Of a DNA stretch of 64,000 bases, positions 1-8,161 are shown in pieces. The stretch covers positions 682,001 through 746,000 of the forward strand of contig NZ_JANHAW010000001.1 of NCBI RefSeq assembly GCF_024464595.1, read 5' to 3'. A program made the translations under genes and the position numbers. The notes beneath the pieces were generated by a model. It worked only from the letters and a program-made list of their open reading frames with translations. It was not told the origin of the DNA and ran no database searches. This DNA comes from Halobellus litoreus. Lineage in GTDB: Archaea; Halobacteriota; Halobacteria; Halobacteriales; Haloferacaceae. Numbering within the stretch: position 1 is the first letter of the stretch; the number at the start of each line of letters is the position of its first letter.

Positions 1-427
1 CGGTGACCTCCTCGATCGTTCGGACGTCGCTCCCGGAGAGCGCGTTGACCGCCGCGCGGACGCTGGCGCGCTCGGGGAAGTACACCTCGTCGACGTACTC
101 CTCGTACTCGTCGCCCGCGCGGTCCTCGATGCGAGCGACGGTCCGGAGCCCCGTGGCGTACCGCTTCGCGGCCATACAGACGACCAGGTTCGTGTCCTCC
201 TTGTCGGTGAGCGCGCCGACGACGCCCGTCGCGTCGGTGATCGCCGCTTCCAACACCGAGGGTTTCGTCGCGTCTCCCTGAACGACTTCGACCTCGTCGC
301 CCTCGAACGCCTCGCTCGGATCGGGGTCGACGACGGTGACCGAGCGACCGCGGTCGGCGAAGTGCTGTGCCACGCGGTGTCCGACTCGTCCGCTCCCCGC
401 GATCACGACGTGCTCCGTATCAGTCAT
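1..427 (-). CDS. TrkA-N family NAD-binding protein (partial, 3' end outside window)
   Basis: The minus-strand frame opens at ATG 427 and runs off the left edge after about 142 codons. The N-terminus reads as a Rossmann fold: a hydrophobic strand followed by G-S-G-R-V-G (GxGxxG), then an acidic residue pair ending strand 2 (VVDPDP). This is the pattern of TrkA/RCK_N potassium-channel regulatory subunits and KTN domains, which bind NAD(H) or ATP and gate Trk/Ktr transporters or channels at the membrane. A TATA-like CTTATTT lies about 25 nt before the start on the minus strand. The remainder (TrkA-C or a membrane part) is not visible, so whether it is a free Trk subunit or a longer protein is open. 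Confidence 0.8.
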   Translation of the reverse strand, partial: MTDTEHVVIAGSGRVGHRVAQHFADRGRSVTVVDPDPSEAFEGDEVEVVQGDATKPSVLEAAITDATGVVGALTDKEDTNLVVCMAAKRYATGLRTVARIEDRAGDEYEEYVDEVYFPERASVRAAVNALSGSDVRTIEEVT

Positions 428-686
428 ATTCGTTCATTATAGTCGTATCAAATAAGCGTCACCCCGGGTCACTCGTGGTCTTCAAAAGGGCGGCTTTCGC
501 GGGTCGCGTAACGGAGCCCCGACCGCCGCAGATTCGACTGCGAGGACGGGGCCCATCGGCCGCCGGCGACCGCCTCGGTCGCTGCCGTGGTGACGGCCGA
601 ATTCCTCACGAACGTCCGTTGTATCGGCCAATTGAGAGAGATCCGGTCCGAAAGCCACTTACTCGCGAGCGGTGGACTGAGAGCCA

Positions 687-2120
687 ATGACACGTGAGAC
701 GTGGGCGACGCGCGCGGGGTTCATTCTCGCCGCCGCGGGCTCGGCGGTCGGTCTCGGGAACATCTGGCGCTTCCCGTGGGTGACGGCGGACAACGGCGGA
801 AGCGCCTTTTTGTTAGTGTATCTCGGCATCGTTCTGCTCGTCGGCGTCCCCGGCCTGCTCGGCGAGTTCGTGATCGGGCGAGGCGGAAAGAAGAGTCCCG
901 TGGGCGCGCTTCGCGATCTCTCGGGATCGAGCGCGTGGGGACTGTGGGGCGTGTTCTACGTCGTCACCGCGATCGCGCTGATCTCCTTTTATAGCGTCGT
1001 CGGCGGGTGGATCCTCCGGTACTTCGGCGAGAGCGCGCTCGGACTCGCGGGCGCGCGGCCGGCGTACTTCGCCGCACCGGGGCAGTACTTCGGAGGAGCC
1101 GCCGCCGGCCTCGACGCGCTCGGCTTTCACCTCCTCTTTCTCGGCCTGACCGCGCTGGTCGTCTACGCGGGCGTCCGCCGCGGCATCGAACTGGGGACGA
1201 AGGTGATGATGCCCGCGGTGCTGGCGCTGCTCGTTGGCCTCGCGGTCTGGGCCGGCACGCGCCCCGGTGCGGCCGAGGCGTACGCCTTCTATCTCAGCTT
1301 CGATCTCGAGACGGTTCGCGCGAACTTCTTCGACGTGCTCGCGCCCGCGGCGGGACAGGCGCTTTTCACCCTCTCGCTCGGGGCGGGGACGATGATCACC
1401 TACGCCTCCTACATCGACGAGGACCGCTCGCTCCCGTTCGACGGGACGGTCATCGCGGTCCTGAACACGCTGGTGGGCGTGCTCGCCGGCCTCGTCGTCT
1501 TTCCGCTCCTGTTCTCGCTCGGCGTCGATCCCTCCCAGACCGCGCCGGGGCCCGGCGCGCTGTTCGTCGGCCTCGCGGGCGCGTTCTCCCAGTTGCCGGC
1601 GGGCGCGCTCGTCGCGACGGCGTTCTTCGGCGTCGTCGTCCTCGCGGCGCTCTCGTCCTCGATCAGTATGCTCGAAATCCCGGTCTCCTTCCTCGTCGAC
1701 GAGTACGGGCTCTCCCGACGGCGCGCGGTGGCGCTCGTCACGGGCGCGGTCGTCGTGACGGGCGGCGTCTGCGCCATCAACCCGACGATCGCCGGGACCG
1801 CCGTGTTCGGCTTCGTCGCGGGCCCGCTCGTCGATACCCTGCTGACGGCCGGGCTGACCGCCGTCCTGATCTTCGTCGGCTGGGTGATGGGCCGCGACGC
1901 CGTCGCGGAGTTCCGCTCGGGGGCCGGTGGCTTCTCGGCCGCGCTCGCGACGCCGTGGCTCTTGGCGACCGGGGTCGCGCTCCCGATCTTCCTCCTCTTC
2001 ACGCTGCTGACGACGTTCGGCGTCGACGCGAGCCTCGGCTTCTGGCCGACGGTGCTCGTCGCCGTCCTCGTCGGTGCCGCCGCCTTCGTCGGCCTCCGGA
2101 CCGAGCGGTCGCTGGTCTGA
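687..2120 (+). CDS. Sodium-dependent transporter, neurotransmitter:sodium symporter (NSS/SNF) family
   Basis: A 477-residue integral membrane protein, close to the usual prokaryotic NSS length (about 450-510). The first helix carries the family signature around residues 17-31 (GSAVGLGNIWRFPW), which in NSS proteins forms the unwound Na+/substrate site, followed by the NGGSAFLLVY segment of helix 2. About 11-12 hydrophobic segments follow. Members import amino acids or related amines with Na+. A CACTTACT box 26-33 nt upstream of ATG 687 suggests a leaderless transcript. It is flanked by unrelated genes; substrate cannot be read from sequence. Confidence 0.9.
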   Translation: MTRETWATRAGFILAAAGSAVGLGNIWRFPWVTADNGGSAFLLVYLGIVLLVGVPGLLGEFVIGRGGKKSPVGALRDLSGSSAWGLWGVFYVVTAIALISFYSVVGGWILRYFGESALGLAGARPAYFAAPGQYFGGAAAGLDALGFHLLFLGLTALVVYAGVRRGIELGTKVMMPAVLALLVGLAVWAGTRPGAAEAYAFYLSFDLETVRANFFDVLAPAAGQALFTLSLGAGTMITYASYIDEDRSLPFDGTVIAVLNTLVGVLAGLVVFPLLFSLGVDPSQTAPGPGALFVGLAGAFSQLPAGALVATAFFGVVVLAALSSSISMLEIPVSFLVDEYGLSRRRAVALVTGAVVVTGGVCAINPTIAGTAVFGFVAGPLVDTLLTAGLTAVLIFVGWVMGRDAVAEFRSGAGGFSAALATPWLLATGVALPIFLLFTLLTTFGVDASLGFWPTVLVAVLVGAAAFVGLRTERSLV

Positions 2121-2154
2121 ACGTCGGGACGCTGGCGGCCGCCGGGCGAGATAC

Positions 2155-2355
2155 TCAGTTGGGGCCGAGCGAGATCGTGCGTCGACGGATCGCGCCACAG
2201 CCCGGACAGACGTGTCTGTACTGAACGACGCCGCCGGTGGTCACCGCCTGCCACTCGCCGTCGTCGTCGTCGTAGCCGCACTTCGGGCAGACGAGGTCGA
2301 CGTCGCTGTACTGCCGCTTGAGCCGCTCGAAGGGAGACCGGTTCGAACTCGTCAT
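2155..2355 (-). CDS. Small zinc-finger protein (HVO_0649-like)
   Basis: A 66-residue protein with two CPxCG-type knuckles (CPKCGY near residue 23 and CPGCG near residue 51) spaced to form one zinc ribbon; the middle is acidic. The ATG at 2355 is preferred over an in-frame upstream ATG at 2388 because the TATA-like CTTATGA (2384-2390 read on the minus strand) lies about 30 nt upstream of 2355 and would overlap the upper start. Similar small CPxCG proteins are abundant in haloarchaea and usually unassigned; nucleic-acid or protein binding is the general expectation. It converges with the NSS transporter gene. Confidence 0.75.
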   Translation of the reverse strand: MTSSNRSPFERLKRQYSDVDLVCPKCGYDDDDGEWQAVTTGGVVQYRHVCPGCGAIRRRTISLGPN

Positions 2356-2528
2356 TGTGTCACTACGTACCACGGCCTCCTCGGTCATAAGTATAATTAA
2401 TAATTGTTTACTTCTAACCCGTTTCGGACGGGAACTATCGACGTTCGACGAACCGTTCTTTGTCGGATTGCGGAAACCCTTTTGCCTCCCGTCGGTACGT
2501 ACGGGACGATGATCGGAGGTGGTCCGAC

Positions 2529-4079
2529 GTGACGATGGAGGACCGGATCGAGGAGCTGCGCGAGAAGCGCGAGCGCGCGCTGAAGGGCGGCGGGCAGGAC
2601 CGCATCGATTCCCAGCACGAGAAGGGGAAGATGACCGCCCGCGAGCGCATCGACTACTTCCTCGACGACGGGACGTTCAGAGAGATCGACCAGCTCCGCA
2701 CCCACCGGAACCACAACTTCGGGATGGAGGAGAAACAGCTCCCGGGCGACGGGGTCGTGACGGGCTACGGCGAGGTCGACGGGCGGAAGACGTTCGTCTT
2801 CGCCCACGACTTCACCGTCTTCGGCGGCTCCCTCGGCGAGGTGCTGGCCGAGAAGATCACCAAGGTGATGGACAAAGCCGTCGAGGTCGGCGCGCCGGTC
2901 GTCGGCCTCAACGACTCCGCCGGCGCGCGGATCCAGGAGGGCGTCCAGTCGCTCGCTGGATTCGGCGAGATCTTTCGACGAAACACCGAGGCCTCCGGCG
3001 TCGTTCCCCAGATATCCGCGATTATGGGCCCCTGTGCGGGCGGCGCGGTCTACTCGCCGGCGCTGACGGACTTCACGTTCATGGTGAAGGACACGAGCCA
3101 CATGTTCATCACCGGCCCCGACGTGATCAAGACCGTCACCGGAGAGGAGGTGAGCTTCGAGGAACTCGGCGGCGCGGTCACTCACGCCGCCACGTCGGGC
3201 GTCGCGCAGTTCGCCTGCGACACCGAGGAAGAGGCCCTCGACGACATCCGGCGGCTGCTCTCGTATCTCCCCCCGAACAACGTCGAGGACCCGCCGCGCG
3301 TCGAACCGTGGGACGACCCCGAGCGCGCGGACGAGTCGCTGAACGCCGTCGTGCCCGACGAGCCGCGAAAGCCCTACGATATGCACGACGTGTTCGACGG
3401 CGTCCTCGACGAGGGCTCCTTCTTCGAGGTCCACGAGGGCTTCGCGAAGAACGTCCTCGTCGGCTTCGCCCGCCTCGACGGCCACTCCGTCGGCGTCGTC
3501 GCCAACCAGCCGCGCGTCAACGCGGGGACGCTCAACATCGAAGCGTCCGAAAAGGCCTCCCGCTTCGTCCGCATCTGCGACTCGTTCAACGTGCCCATCG
3601 TCACCTTCGTCGACGTCCCCGGCTTTCTCCCCGGCACCGACCAGGAACACGGCGGGATCATCCGCCACGGCGCGAAACTGCTGTACGCCTATTCGGAGGC
3701 GACCGTCCCGCTGCTCACGGTCATCACTCGGAAGGCCTACGGCGGCGCCTACGACGTGATGGCCTCGAAGCACCTCGGCGCCGACGTCAACTACGCGTGG
3801 CCGACCGCCGAGATCGCGGTGATGGGACCGCAGGGCGCGGTCAACATCCTCTACAACGACGAACTCGCCGCCGCCGAGGACCCCGAAGAGCGCCGCGACG
3901 AGTTGATCGAGGAGTACCGCGAGGAGTTCGCGAACCCCTACACGGCCGCCGATCGCGGCTTCGTCGACGCCGTGATCGAACCGCCGGAGACGCGCTCGCG
4001 ACTCGTCGCGGACCTCGAACTGCTCCGCTCGAAGCGCGAGTCCCTGCCGGAGAAGAAACACGGGAACCTCCCGATCTGA
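2529..4079 (+). CDS. pccB: Acyl-CoA (propionyl/acetyl-CoA) carboxylase carboxyltransferase (beta) subunit
   Basis: A 516-residue carboxyltransferase with both crotonase-like halves: N-terminal [17 protein letters not shown], the [12 protein letters not shown] segment, and a C-terminal half with [16 protein letters not shown]. It transfers carboxyl from carboxybiotin to propionyl- or acetyl-CoA. I chose GTG 2529 (V-T-M-E-D-R), since it follows GGAGGTG by 7 nt and gives the N-terminus common in haloarchaeal homologues; ATG 2535 is the alternative. The small PccX-like gene starts 7 nt after the stop, so the two are likely co-transcribed. The biotin carboxylase/BCCP subunit is not in the window. 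In haloarchaea this complex feeds methylmalonyl-CoA metabolism and, in some species, PHBV synthesis. Confidence 0.9.
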   Translation: MTMEDRIEELREKRERALKGGGQDRIDSQHEKGKMTARERIDYFLDDGTFREIDQLRTHRNHNFGMEEKQLPGDGVVTGYGEVDGRKTFVFAHDFTVFGGSLGEVLAEKITKVMDKAVEVGAPVVGLNDSAGARIQEGVQSLAGFGEIFRRNTEASGVVPQISAIMGPCAGGAVYSPALTDFTFMVKDTSHMFITGPDVIKTVTGEEVSFEELGGAVTHAATSGVAQFACDTEEEALDDIRRLLSYLPPNNVEDPPRVEPWDDPERADESLNAVVPDEPRKPYDMHDVFDGVLDEGSFFEVHEGFAKNVLVGFARLDGHSVGVVANQPRVNAGTLNIEASEKASRFVRICDSFNVPIVTFVDVPGFLPGTDQEHGGIIRHGAKLLYAYSEATVPLLTVITRKAYGGAYDVMASKHLGADVNYAWPTAEIAVMGPQGAVNILYNDELAAAEDPEERRDELIEEYREEFANPYTAADRGFVDAVIEPPETRSRLVADLELLRSKRESLPEKKHGNLPI

Positions 4080-4085
4080 CCGAGG

Positions 4086-4388
4086 ATGGCGGGCGAACAC
4101 GACACCGAGTCCGGCGATCTCACCGAGCGCCTGTCGATCCCCGACGACGCCACCGACGAGGAGGCGGCCGCGATCGCCGCGGCGGTCGCGGCCCACGTCG
4201 CCGACGGCGAGCGCGCGGCGGCAGCGGCTGCGGCGGCCGCTGCGTCCCAATCAGAGCCGACGTGGACGGGCGAGAAGTGGACGTTCGCGGGGCGACTCGA
4301 AGCGACGGGCGGGCGTCGCCCCCGGCGCGTTCCGAACGGCGCACCGCGCGAGAAGTGGACGGCCGCGGCGCGTTCGGACCGGTTCTAG
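4086..4388 (+). CDS. pccX: Small acyl-CoA carboxylase subunit, PccX-like (acc operon protein)
   Basis: A 100-residue protein beginning 7 nt after pccB. Residues 1-25 are acidic, then an alanine-rich helix (about 22-55) with acidic and basic residues, then a short tail containing W-T-G-E-K-W-T-F and a second EKWTAA. This layout (acidic helix plus a Trp-containing tail) matches the haloarchaeal PccX third subunit, described as needed for propionyl-CoA carboxylase activity in Haloferax mediterranei, and is loosely like the actinobacterial epsilon subunits. Assignment rests on position, size and the Trp-rich tail; there is no catalytic motif. Confidence 0.75.
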   Translation: MAGEHDTESGDLTERLSIPDDATDEEAAAIAAAVAAHVADGERAAAAAAAAAASQSEPTWTGEKWTFAGRLEATGGRRPRRVPNGAPREKWTAAARSDRF

Positions 4389-4509
4389 CGGTAGCCGGCC
4401 GCGGCGCGCGGAGCAGTGCGAAGACCTGCGCGCGACGGCTGCCGCTCGCGAACGCGGGACGACCTTGTGGCGTCGGCGACCCCGACGACTCCGAAGAGAG
4501 AGATCCGAT

Positions 4510-4713
4510 CTACGCCGAGGAGGAGGGCTGGTTGCCGCCGCTCTTCTTGCGCGTGATGTACCCCGCGATCCGGTTTCGGACGCCCTTCGATTCGACGTTC
4601 GTGAGCGTCGTGACGCTCTCCTTGTTCGTCTCGAAGTCCGTGTTGAACGCTTCCGGATACTTCTCTAAGAGCAGCTTCCCCAGCTGTTTGACGTATTTGG
4701 GTTTGATCGCCAT
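4510..4713 (-). CDS. rps17e: 30S ribosomal protein S17e
   Basis: A 67-residue basic protein starting MAIKPKYVKQLG and containing the diagnostic ESKGVRNRIAGYITRK segment of archaeal/eukaryotic S17e; length is normal for archaea (about 60-70). It is a small-subunit ribosomal protein without a bacterial counterpart. In-frame codons extend upstream to 4938, but the family N-terminus is at 4713. The Gly/Ser-rich C-terminal tail (SGGNQPSSSA) is a short extension. It stands alone, divergent from the PKD protein gene. Confidence 0.95.
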   Translation of the reverse strand: MAIKPKYVKQLGKLLLEKYPEAFNTDFETNKESVTTLTNVESKGVRNRIAGYITRKKSGGNQPSSSA

Positions 4714-4959
4714 ATAGCGTCTACTACTCGGCGAGTTTAGTAAAGTTTCGTCTTCGTCCGACCGGACCGAGCACCGGACGGGCGTGCCCGGAGCCGGGCT
4801 TCGATGGGACCACGACGCGGGTGGCCCTCGGCTACAGTCACGCGGACACGTTCGAGTTCCGACGTATTTGAGTAGTTCCTCGGTAACGACGACGCCGAAC
4901 CGGATTTGTAATGGAATAACAATCGGCCACTCCGGCAAATATGCGTTCGATTGATACGT

Positions 4960-6384
4960 ATGATCACCACATCGAAGGCCGTGACGACGGGCGTCGTAGT
5001 GCTCGTGCTACTCGCGGGCGGGGGCTACGTGGCAGCGAGCGACATCGGCGGCGAGTTGCAGATCACCTCCCTGACACAGGGCCAGGAGGGTGGGGCTGAT
5101 GGAGACGCTGCGCAACGAGCCACCGCAGAGCGCACCAGGACGGGCTCGAACGACGCCGCAGACCGTTCGAGCACGGGTTCCGACGACGAGGCGAATACCG
5201 GTGACGAGGCCGCAACGGCTCGGGCAACGAACGCGGCACCGTCGGCCGAGGCCGGGGAGAATCGGACGGTCCCGGAGGGGAGGGTCACGGACCTCGACGC
5301 GACCGACTCGACCGATTCGGACGGCGAGATACGATCGTACGCGTGGCGACAAACGGACGGGCCGAGCGTAGCGATCGAGGACCCGGAGACATCGACCGCC
5401 TCGTTCACCGCGCCGTCGATCGACGCGGAGCGAGCGAACCTCACCTTCGTGCTTACCGTCCGTGACGACGACGGAGCGACCGCCACGGACGCCGTCACGG
5501 TCACCGTGAACCGCCGGGCCGAGGAGGACGATGACGACGACCACCTCCACCCGCCGTCCGCCGAGGCCGGGAGCGACCGGACCGTCGACGAGGACGCGAC
5601 CGTGACGCTCGACGCGACGGCCTCCTCGGACCCGGACGGTAGCGTCCAGTCGTACGCGTGGACGCAGACGGCCGGTCCCGACGTCGCGCTCTCGGAGCCG
5701 GACGCAGCGTCGACCGCGTTCACGGCCCCGTCAGTTGATTCGGTGGTGACGCTCACGTTCGAGGTCAGCGTCACCGATGACGACGGCCGAACCGACGCCG
5801 ACACCGTCGAGATCAGCGTCGAGCCCGACACCCGCGAGAGTTCGGCCCCGAGCGACGGCGAGTCGTACACGCGCGACGAGATCGCCCGTGCGAAGTACGA
5901 TGCAGCTTTCAGCGACCTGGGAGCGGAGCGCGCGGGGCGGGTCGAAGAGCTCTATCTCCGACAGCCGTTCGCCAACGCGACGTCGCCCGGTGAGATCCGG
6001 ACGCGCGACGAACTCGCGAACGAGCGGTACGAGAGCGACTTCGACGGGCTGGATCGAAACCAAACGGTCGACGTGCAGCGGGCCTTCGACGGACAGTTCG
6101 GAGCGGCAGGTTCCGAGGGCGAACACTCCCGCGACGAGATATCCCTGGCGAAGTACGACTACGAGTTCCGTAACTTGAGCACCGAGACGGCCGGCGAGAT
6201 GGAGGAGCTCTACAACCGACAACCCTTCGCCAACGGAATGGATCCCGAGGACGTTCGCACGCGCGCGGAGATAGCGGACGACGAGTACGGGGAGTCGCTC
6301 GACGAACTGAGCCGCGAGACGCGGATCGAAATCGAAAACGAGTACCACGAACAGTTCGCCGCAGACGACGGCGGCGGCGAATAG
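4960..6384 (+). CDS. Secreted/anchored PKD-domain surface protein with four C-terminal 42-44 residue repeats
   Basis: A 474-residue protein. Residues about 8-32 form an N-terminal hydrophobic segment (signal peptide or membrane anchor). A Glu/Asp/Thr-rich linker follows, then two PKD/cadherin-like beta domains (about 91-183 and 197-291), each starting P-S-A-E-A-G and containing the T-x-D-S/A-T..SYAW and FTAPS strands. Residues 303-474 are four tandem units of 44, 42, 44 and 42 residues with the core RDEI..AKY...F..L, then EELY.RQPFAN; units 1 and 3 resemble each other more than units 2 and 4. ATG 4960 is the first ATG in frame. Function is probably cell-surface adhesion or matrix binding; the repeat type is not one I can name. 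Confidence 0.75.
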   Translation: MITTSKAVTTGVVVLVLLAGGGYVAASDIGGELQITSLTQGQEGGADGDAAQRATAERTRTGSNDAADRSSTGSDDEANTGDEAATARATNAAPSAEAGENRTVPEGRVTDLDATDSTDSDGEIRSYAWRQTDGPSVAIEDPETSTASFTAPSIDAERANLTFVLTVRDDDGATATDAVTVTVNRRAEEDDDDDHLHPPSAEAGSDRTVDEDATVTLDATASSDPDGSVQSYAWTQTAGPDVALSEPDAASTAFTAPSVDSVVTLTFEVSVTDDDGRTDADTVEISVEPDTRESSAPSDGESYTRDEIARAKYDAAFSDLGAERAGRVEELYLRQPFANATSPGEIRTRDELANERYESDFDGLDRNQTVDVQRAFDGQFGAAGSEGEHSRDEISLAKYDYEFRNLSTETAGEMEELYNRQPFANGMDPEDVRTRAEIADDEYGESLDELSRETRIEIENEYHEQFAADDGGGE

Positions 6385-6437
6385 CACGGCGCACCCCGCG
6401 ACTATCGATCGCCGCCGGCCGTGCTTCCGTCGCGGAC

Positions 6438-6860
6438 CTACGGCGACCGGCCGAGGCGCTCGTCGAGGATCAGCCGCGTCTTCGTGTTCTTCACCTCGTC
6501 GAGTTCGCGCGCGCGAGTGATGAGTTGGTTCACCGCGCGCGTGTCGGCGGCGTCGACGACGAGGACGACGTCCTCCTCGCCGGAGACCTGCCAGACGAAG
6601 TCCACCTGCTCCCACTCGGTCATCTGTTCGGTGATCTCGGTCGTGTCGACGTCGACTTTCACCGACACCTCGATCATCGCCTTGATGTTCCCGGTCCGCG
6701 TCGAGACGGTGAACCGTTCGATGATCCCCTCCTCGGTCAGCCGCTCGACGCGGTTCCTGACCGTGCCCTCCGAGGTCCCCACCTGCGAGGCGATTTCCGT
6801 GTAGGGCGTCCTGGCGTCTCGTCGCAGGATGTCGAGGATCTGCCGGTCGAGATCGTCCAT
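6438..6860 (-). CDS. Lrp/AsnC family transcriptional regulator
   Basis: A 140-residue protein with the standard Lrp layout: N-terminal winged HTH (residues 1-50; DRQILDILRRDART..IA..VG.SEGTVRNRVERL) and a C-terminal RAM/AsnC ligand domain (about 62-135; GEEDVVLVVDA). Such proteins form octamers and sense amino acids. The gene is divergent from carA with only 97 nt between the start codons; a perfect 6-3-6 palindrome in that gap lies 32-46 nt before this start, so autoregulation together with control of carA is a reasonable inference. Length is normal. Confidence 0.92.
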   Translation of the reverse strand: MDDLDRQILDILRRDARTPYTEIASQVGTSEGTVRNRVERLTEEGIIERFTVSTRTGNIKAMIEVSVKVDVDTTEITEQMTEWEQVDFVWQVSGEEDVVLVVDAADTRAVNQLITRARELDEVKNTKTRLILDERLGRSP

Positions 6861-6891
6861 AGCGTCCCAACGACCTCCGGGGGCTTACCGA

Positions 6892-6906
6892 TTACGAAAA
6901 TCGTAA
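6892..6906. promoter_or_regulatory. Palindromic operator candidate between lrp and carA
   Basis: TTACGA-AAA-TCGTAA is a perfect 6-3-6 inverted repeat. Related half-sites follow at 6912-6917 (CTACGA) and 6953-6958 (TCGTAA, overlapping the carA start codon). On the carA side the palindrome is about 20 nt upstream of the TATA-like box; on the lrp side it overlaps the position expected for the core promoter. The geometry suits an Lrp-type dimer. Confidence 0.6.
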
Positions 6907-6925
6907 CTGAGCTACGAAAGCAACA

Positions 6926-6931
6926 CTTATA
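6926..6931 (+). promoter_or_regulatory. TATA-like box of carA
   Basis: CTTATA lies 27-32 nt before the carA ATG, so transcription should begin at or next to the start codon (leaderless mRNA). No ribosome binding site is present. Confidence 0.6.
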
Positions 6932-6957
6932 CCCCCGGATCACGTGCGTTTCTCGTA

Positions 6958-8022
6958 ATGTCGGACGCCTATCTGGCCCTGGAGGACGGCCGCGTGATCG
7001 AGGCCCGCGGTCGCGCTCCGGGACGGACCCGCGGCGAGCTAGTGTTCACGACCGCCTACACCGGCTACGAGGAGAGCCTGACCGACCCCTCCTACGAGGA
7101 ACAGGTGCTGACGTTCTCGTACCCGCTCATCGGCAACTACGGCGTCCGAGAGGAACGATTCGAGTCCGATCGCGTCCACCCGCGCGCGGCGATCGCCCAC
7201 GAGTTCACCGAGGACGTCGTCGAGTGGTTAGCGGCGGAAGACGTGCCCGCGATCGACCACATCGACACCCGCGACCTCGTCACCTCGATCCGCGAGGAGG
7301 GGGCGATGAAGTGCGGCATCGCGGTCGGCGACGACGTCACCCCCGAGGACGCGAAGGCCGAACTGGCCGAGTGCAAGGGGATGAGCGAGCACGTCGACAT
7401 CGGCAAGCGCGTCACGACCGTCGAGCACACCACCTACGGCGACGGCGACACCGACGTCGCGCTCGTCGACTGCGGCGCGAAGATGTCCATCGTCGAGTCG
7501 CTCGTCGAGCGCGACGCGACAGTGCACGTGCTCCCGTACGACACGACGCCCGAGGAACTCGCCGCGGTCGACCCCGACCTGCTCTTCATCTCGAACGGCC
7601 CGGGCGACCCGGCGAACTTCGAGGCCGCACAGGAACTCGTCGAGGAGTACGTCGGCGAGGTGCCTATCGCGGGCATCTGCCTCGGCCAGCAGGTCGTCGC
7701 CCGCGCGCTCGGCGGCACCACCGAGAAGATGGACTTCGGCCACCGCGGCGTCAACCAGCCCGTCCGCGACCTCGACTCGGGGAAGGTCGTGATGACCACC
7801 CAGAACCACGGCTACACCGTCGGCGAGCCCGGCGACGAACTCGACGTCAAGCAGGTCAACGTCAACGACGGCACCGCCGAGGGCCTCGCGAACGACGAAC
7901 TCGACGTGATCACCCGGCAGTACCACCCCGAGGCGCATCCGGGCCCGCACGACTCGCTGGGCTTCTTCGACGACGTGCTCGCGATGACGAGCGAGAGCCA
8001 CCACGTCGTCGCCGACGACTGA
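6958..8022 (+). CDS. carA: Carbamoyl-phosphate synthase small (glutaminase) subunit
   Basis: A 354-residue protein. The N-terminal CPSase_sm_chain domain (about 1-130) is followed by a class I glutamine amidotransferase domain (about 165-350) with the oxyanion-loop motif SNGPGDP (about 212-218), the nucleophile Cys241 in GICLGQQ, and the catalytic His-Glu pair in QYHPEAHPGP. It hydrolyses glutamine to give ammonia to the large subunit for carbamoyl phosphate (arginine and pyrimidine pathways). carB is not in the window. The divergent Lrp gene and palindrome suggest amino-acid-responsive control. Confidence 0.95.
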   Translation: MSDAYLALEDGRVIEARGRAPGRTRGELVFTTAYTGYEESLTDPSYEEQVLTFSYPLIGNYGVREERFESDRVHPRAAIAHEFTEDVVEWLAAEDVPAIDHIDTRDLVTSIREEGAMKCGIAVGDDVTPEDAKAELAECKGMSEHVDIGKRVTTVEHTTYGDGDTDVALVDCGAKMSIVESLVERDATVHVLPYDTTPEELAAVDPDLLFISNGPGDPANFEAAQELVEEYVGEVPIAGICLGQQVVARALGGTTEKMDFGHRGVNQPVRDLDSGKVVMTTQNHGYTVGEPGDELDVKQVNVNDGTAEGLANDELDVITRQYHPEAHPGPHDSLGFFDDVLAMTSESHHVVADD

Positions 8023-8161
8023 ACCGGCGCGTTGCGAGCGGGTTTCTGACACCGATACGTCGCGTTCGAGCGGACTCGACGCCCTTTTCCCGCCGTTTTC
8101 ACTGTCGACGGACGCGAAGAATACCCACGGATTTATGACGAAACGGACGGAGAACGGTGGT

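Noticed and set aside
367-693. Small open frames on both strands in the gap before the NSS transporter
   Set aside because: They lack codon bias or motif and overlap each other and the promoter region.
813-2198. 461-codon frame antisense to the NSS transporter
   Set aside because: Composition is dominated by Arg/Asp/Glu from a GC-rich antisense; the plus strand has the NSS signature.
2397-4250. 617-codon open frame antisense to the carboxylase beta gene
   Set aside because: It mirrors pccB, which has full family motifs on the plus strand; long antisense frames are expected at very high GC3.
4389-4509. A further gene between pccX and S17e
   Set aside because: No start with codon bias; the sequence reads only as Arg-rich shadows of neighbouring strands.
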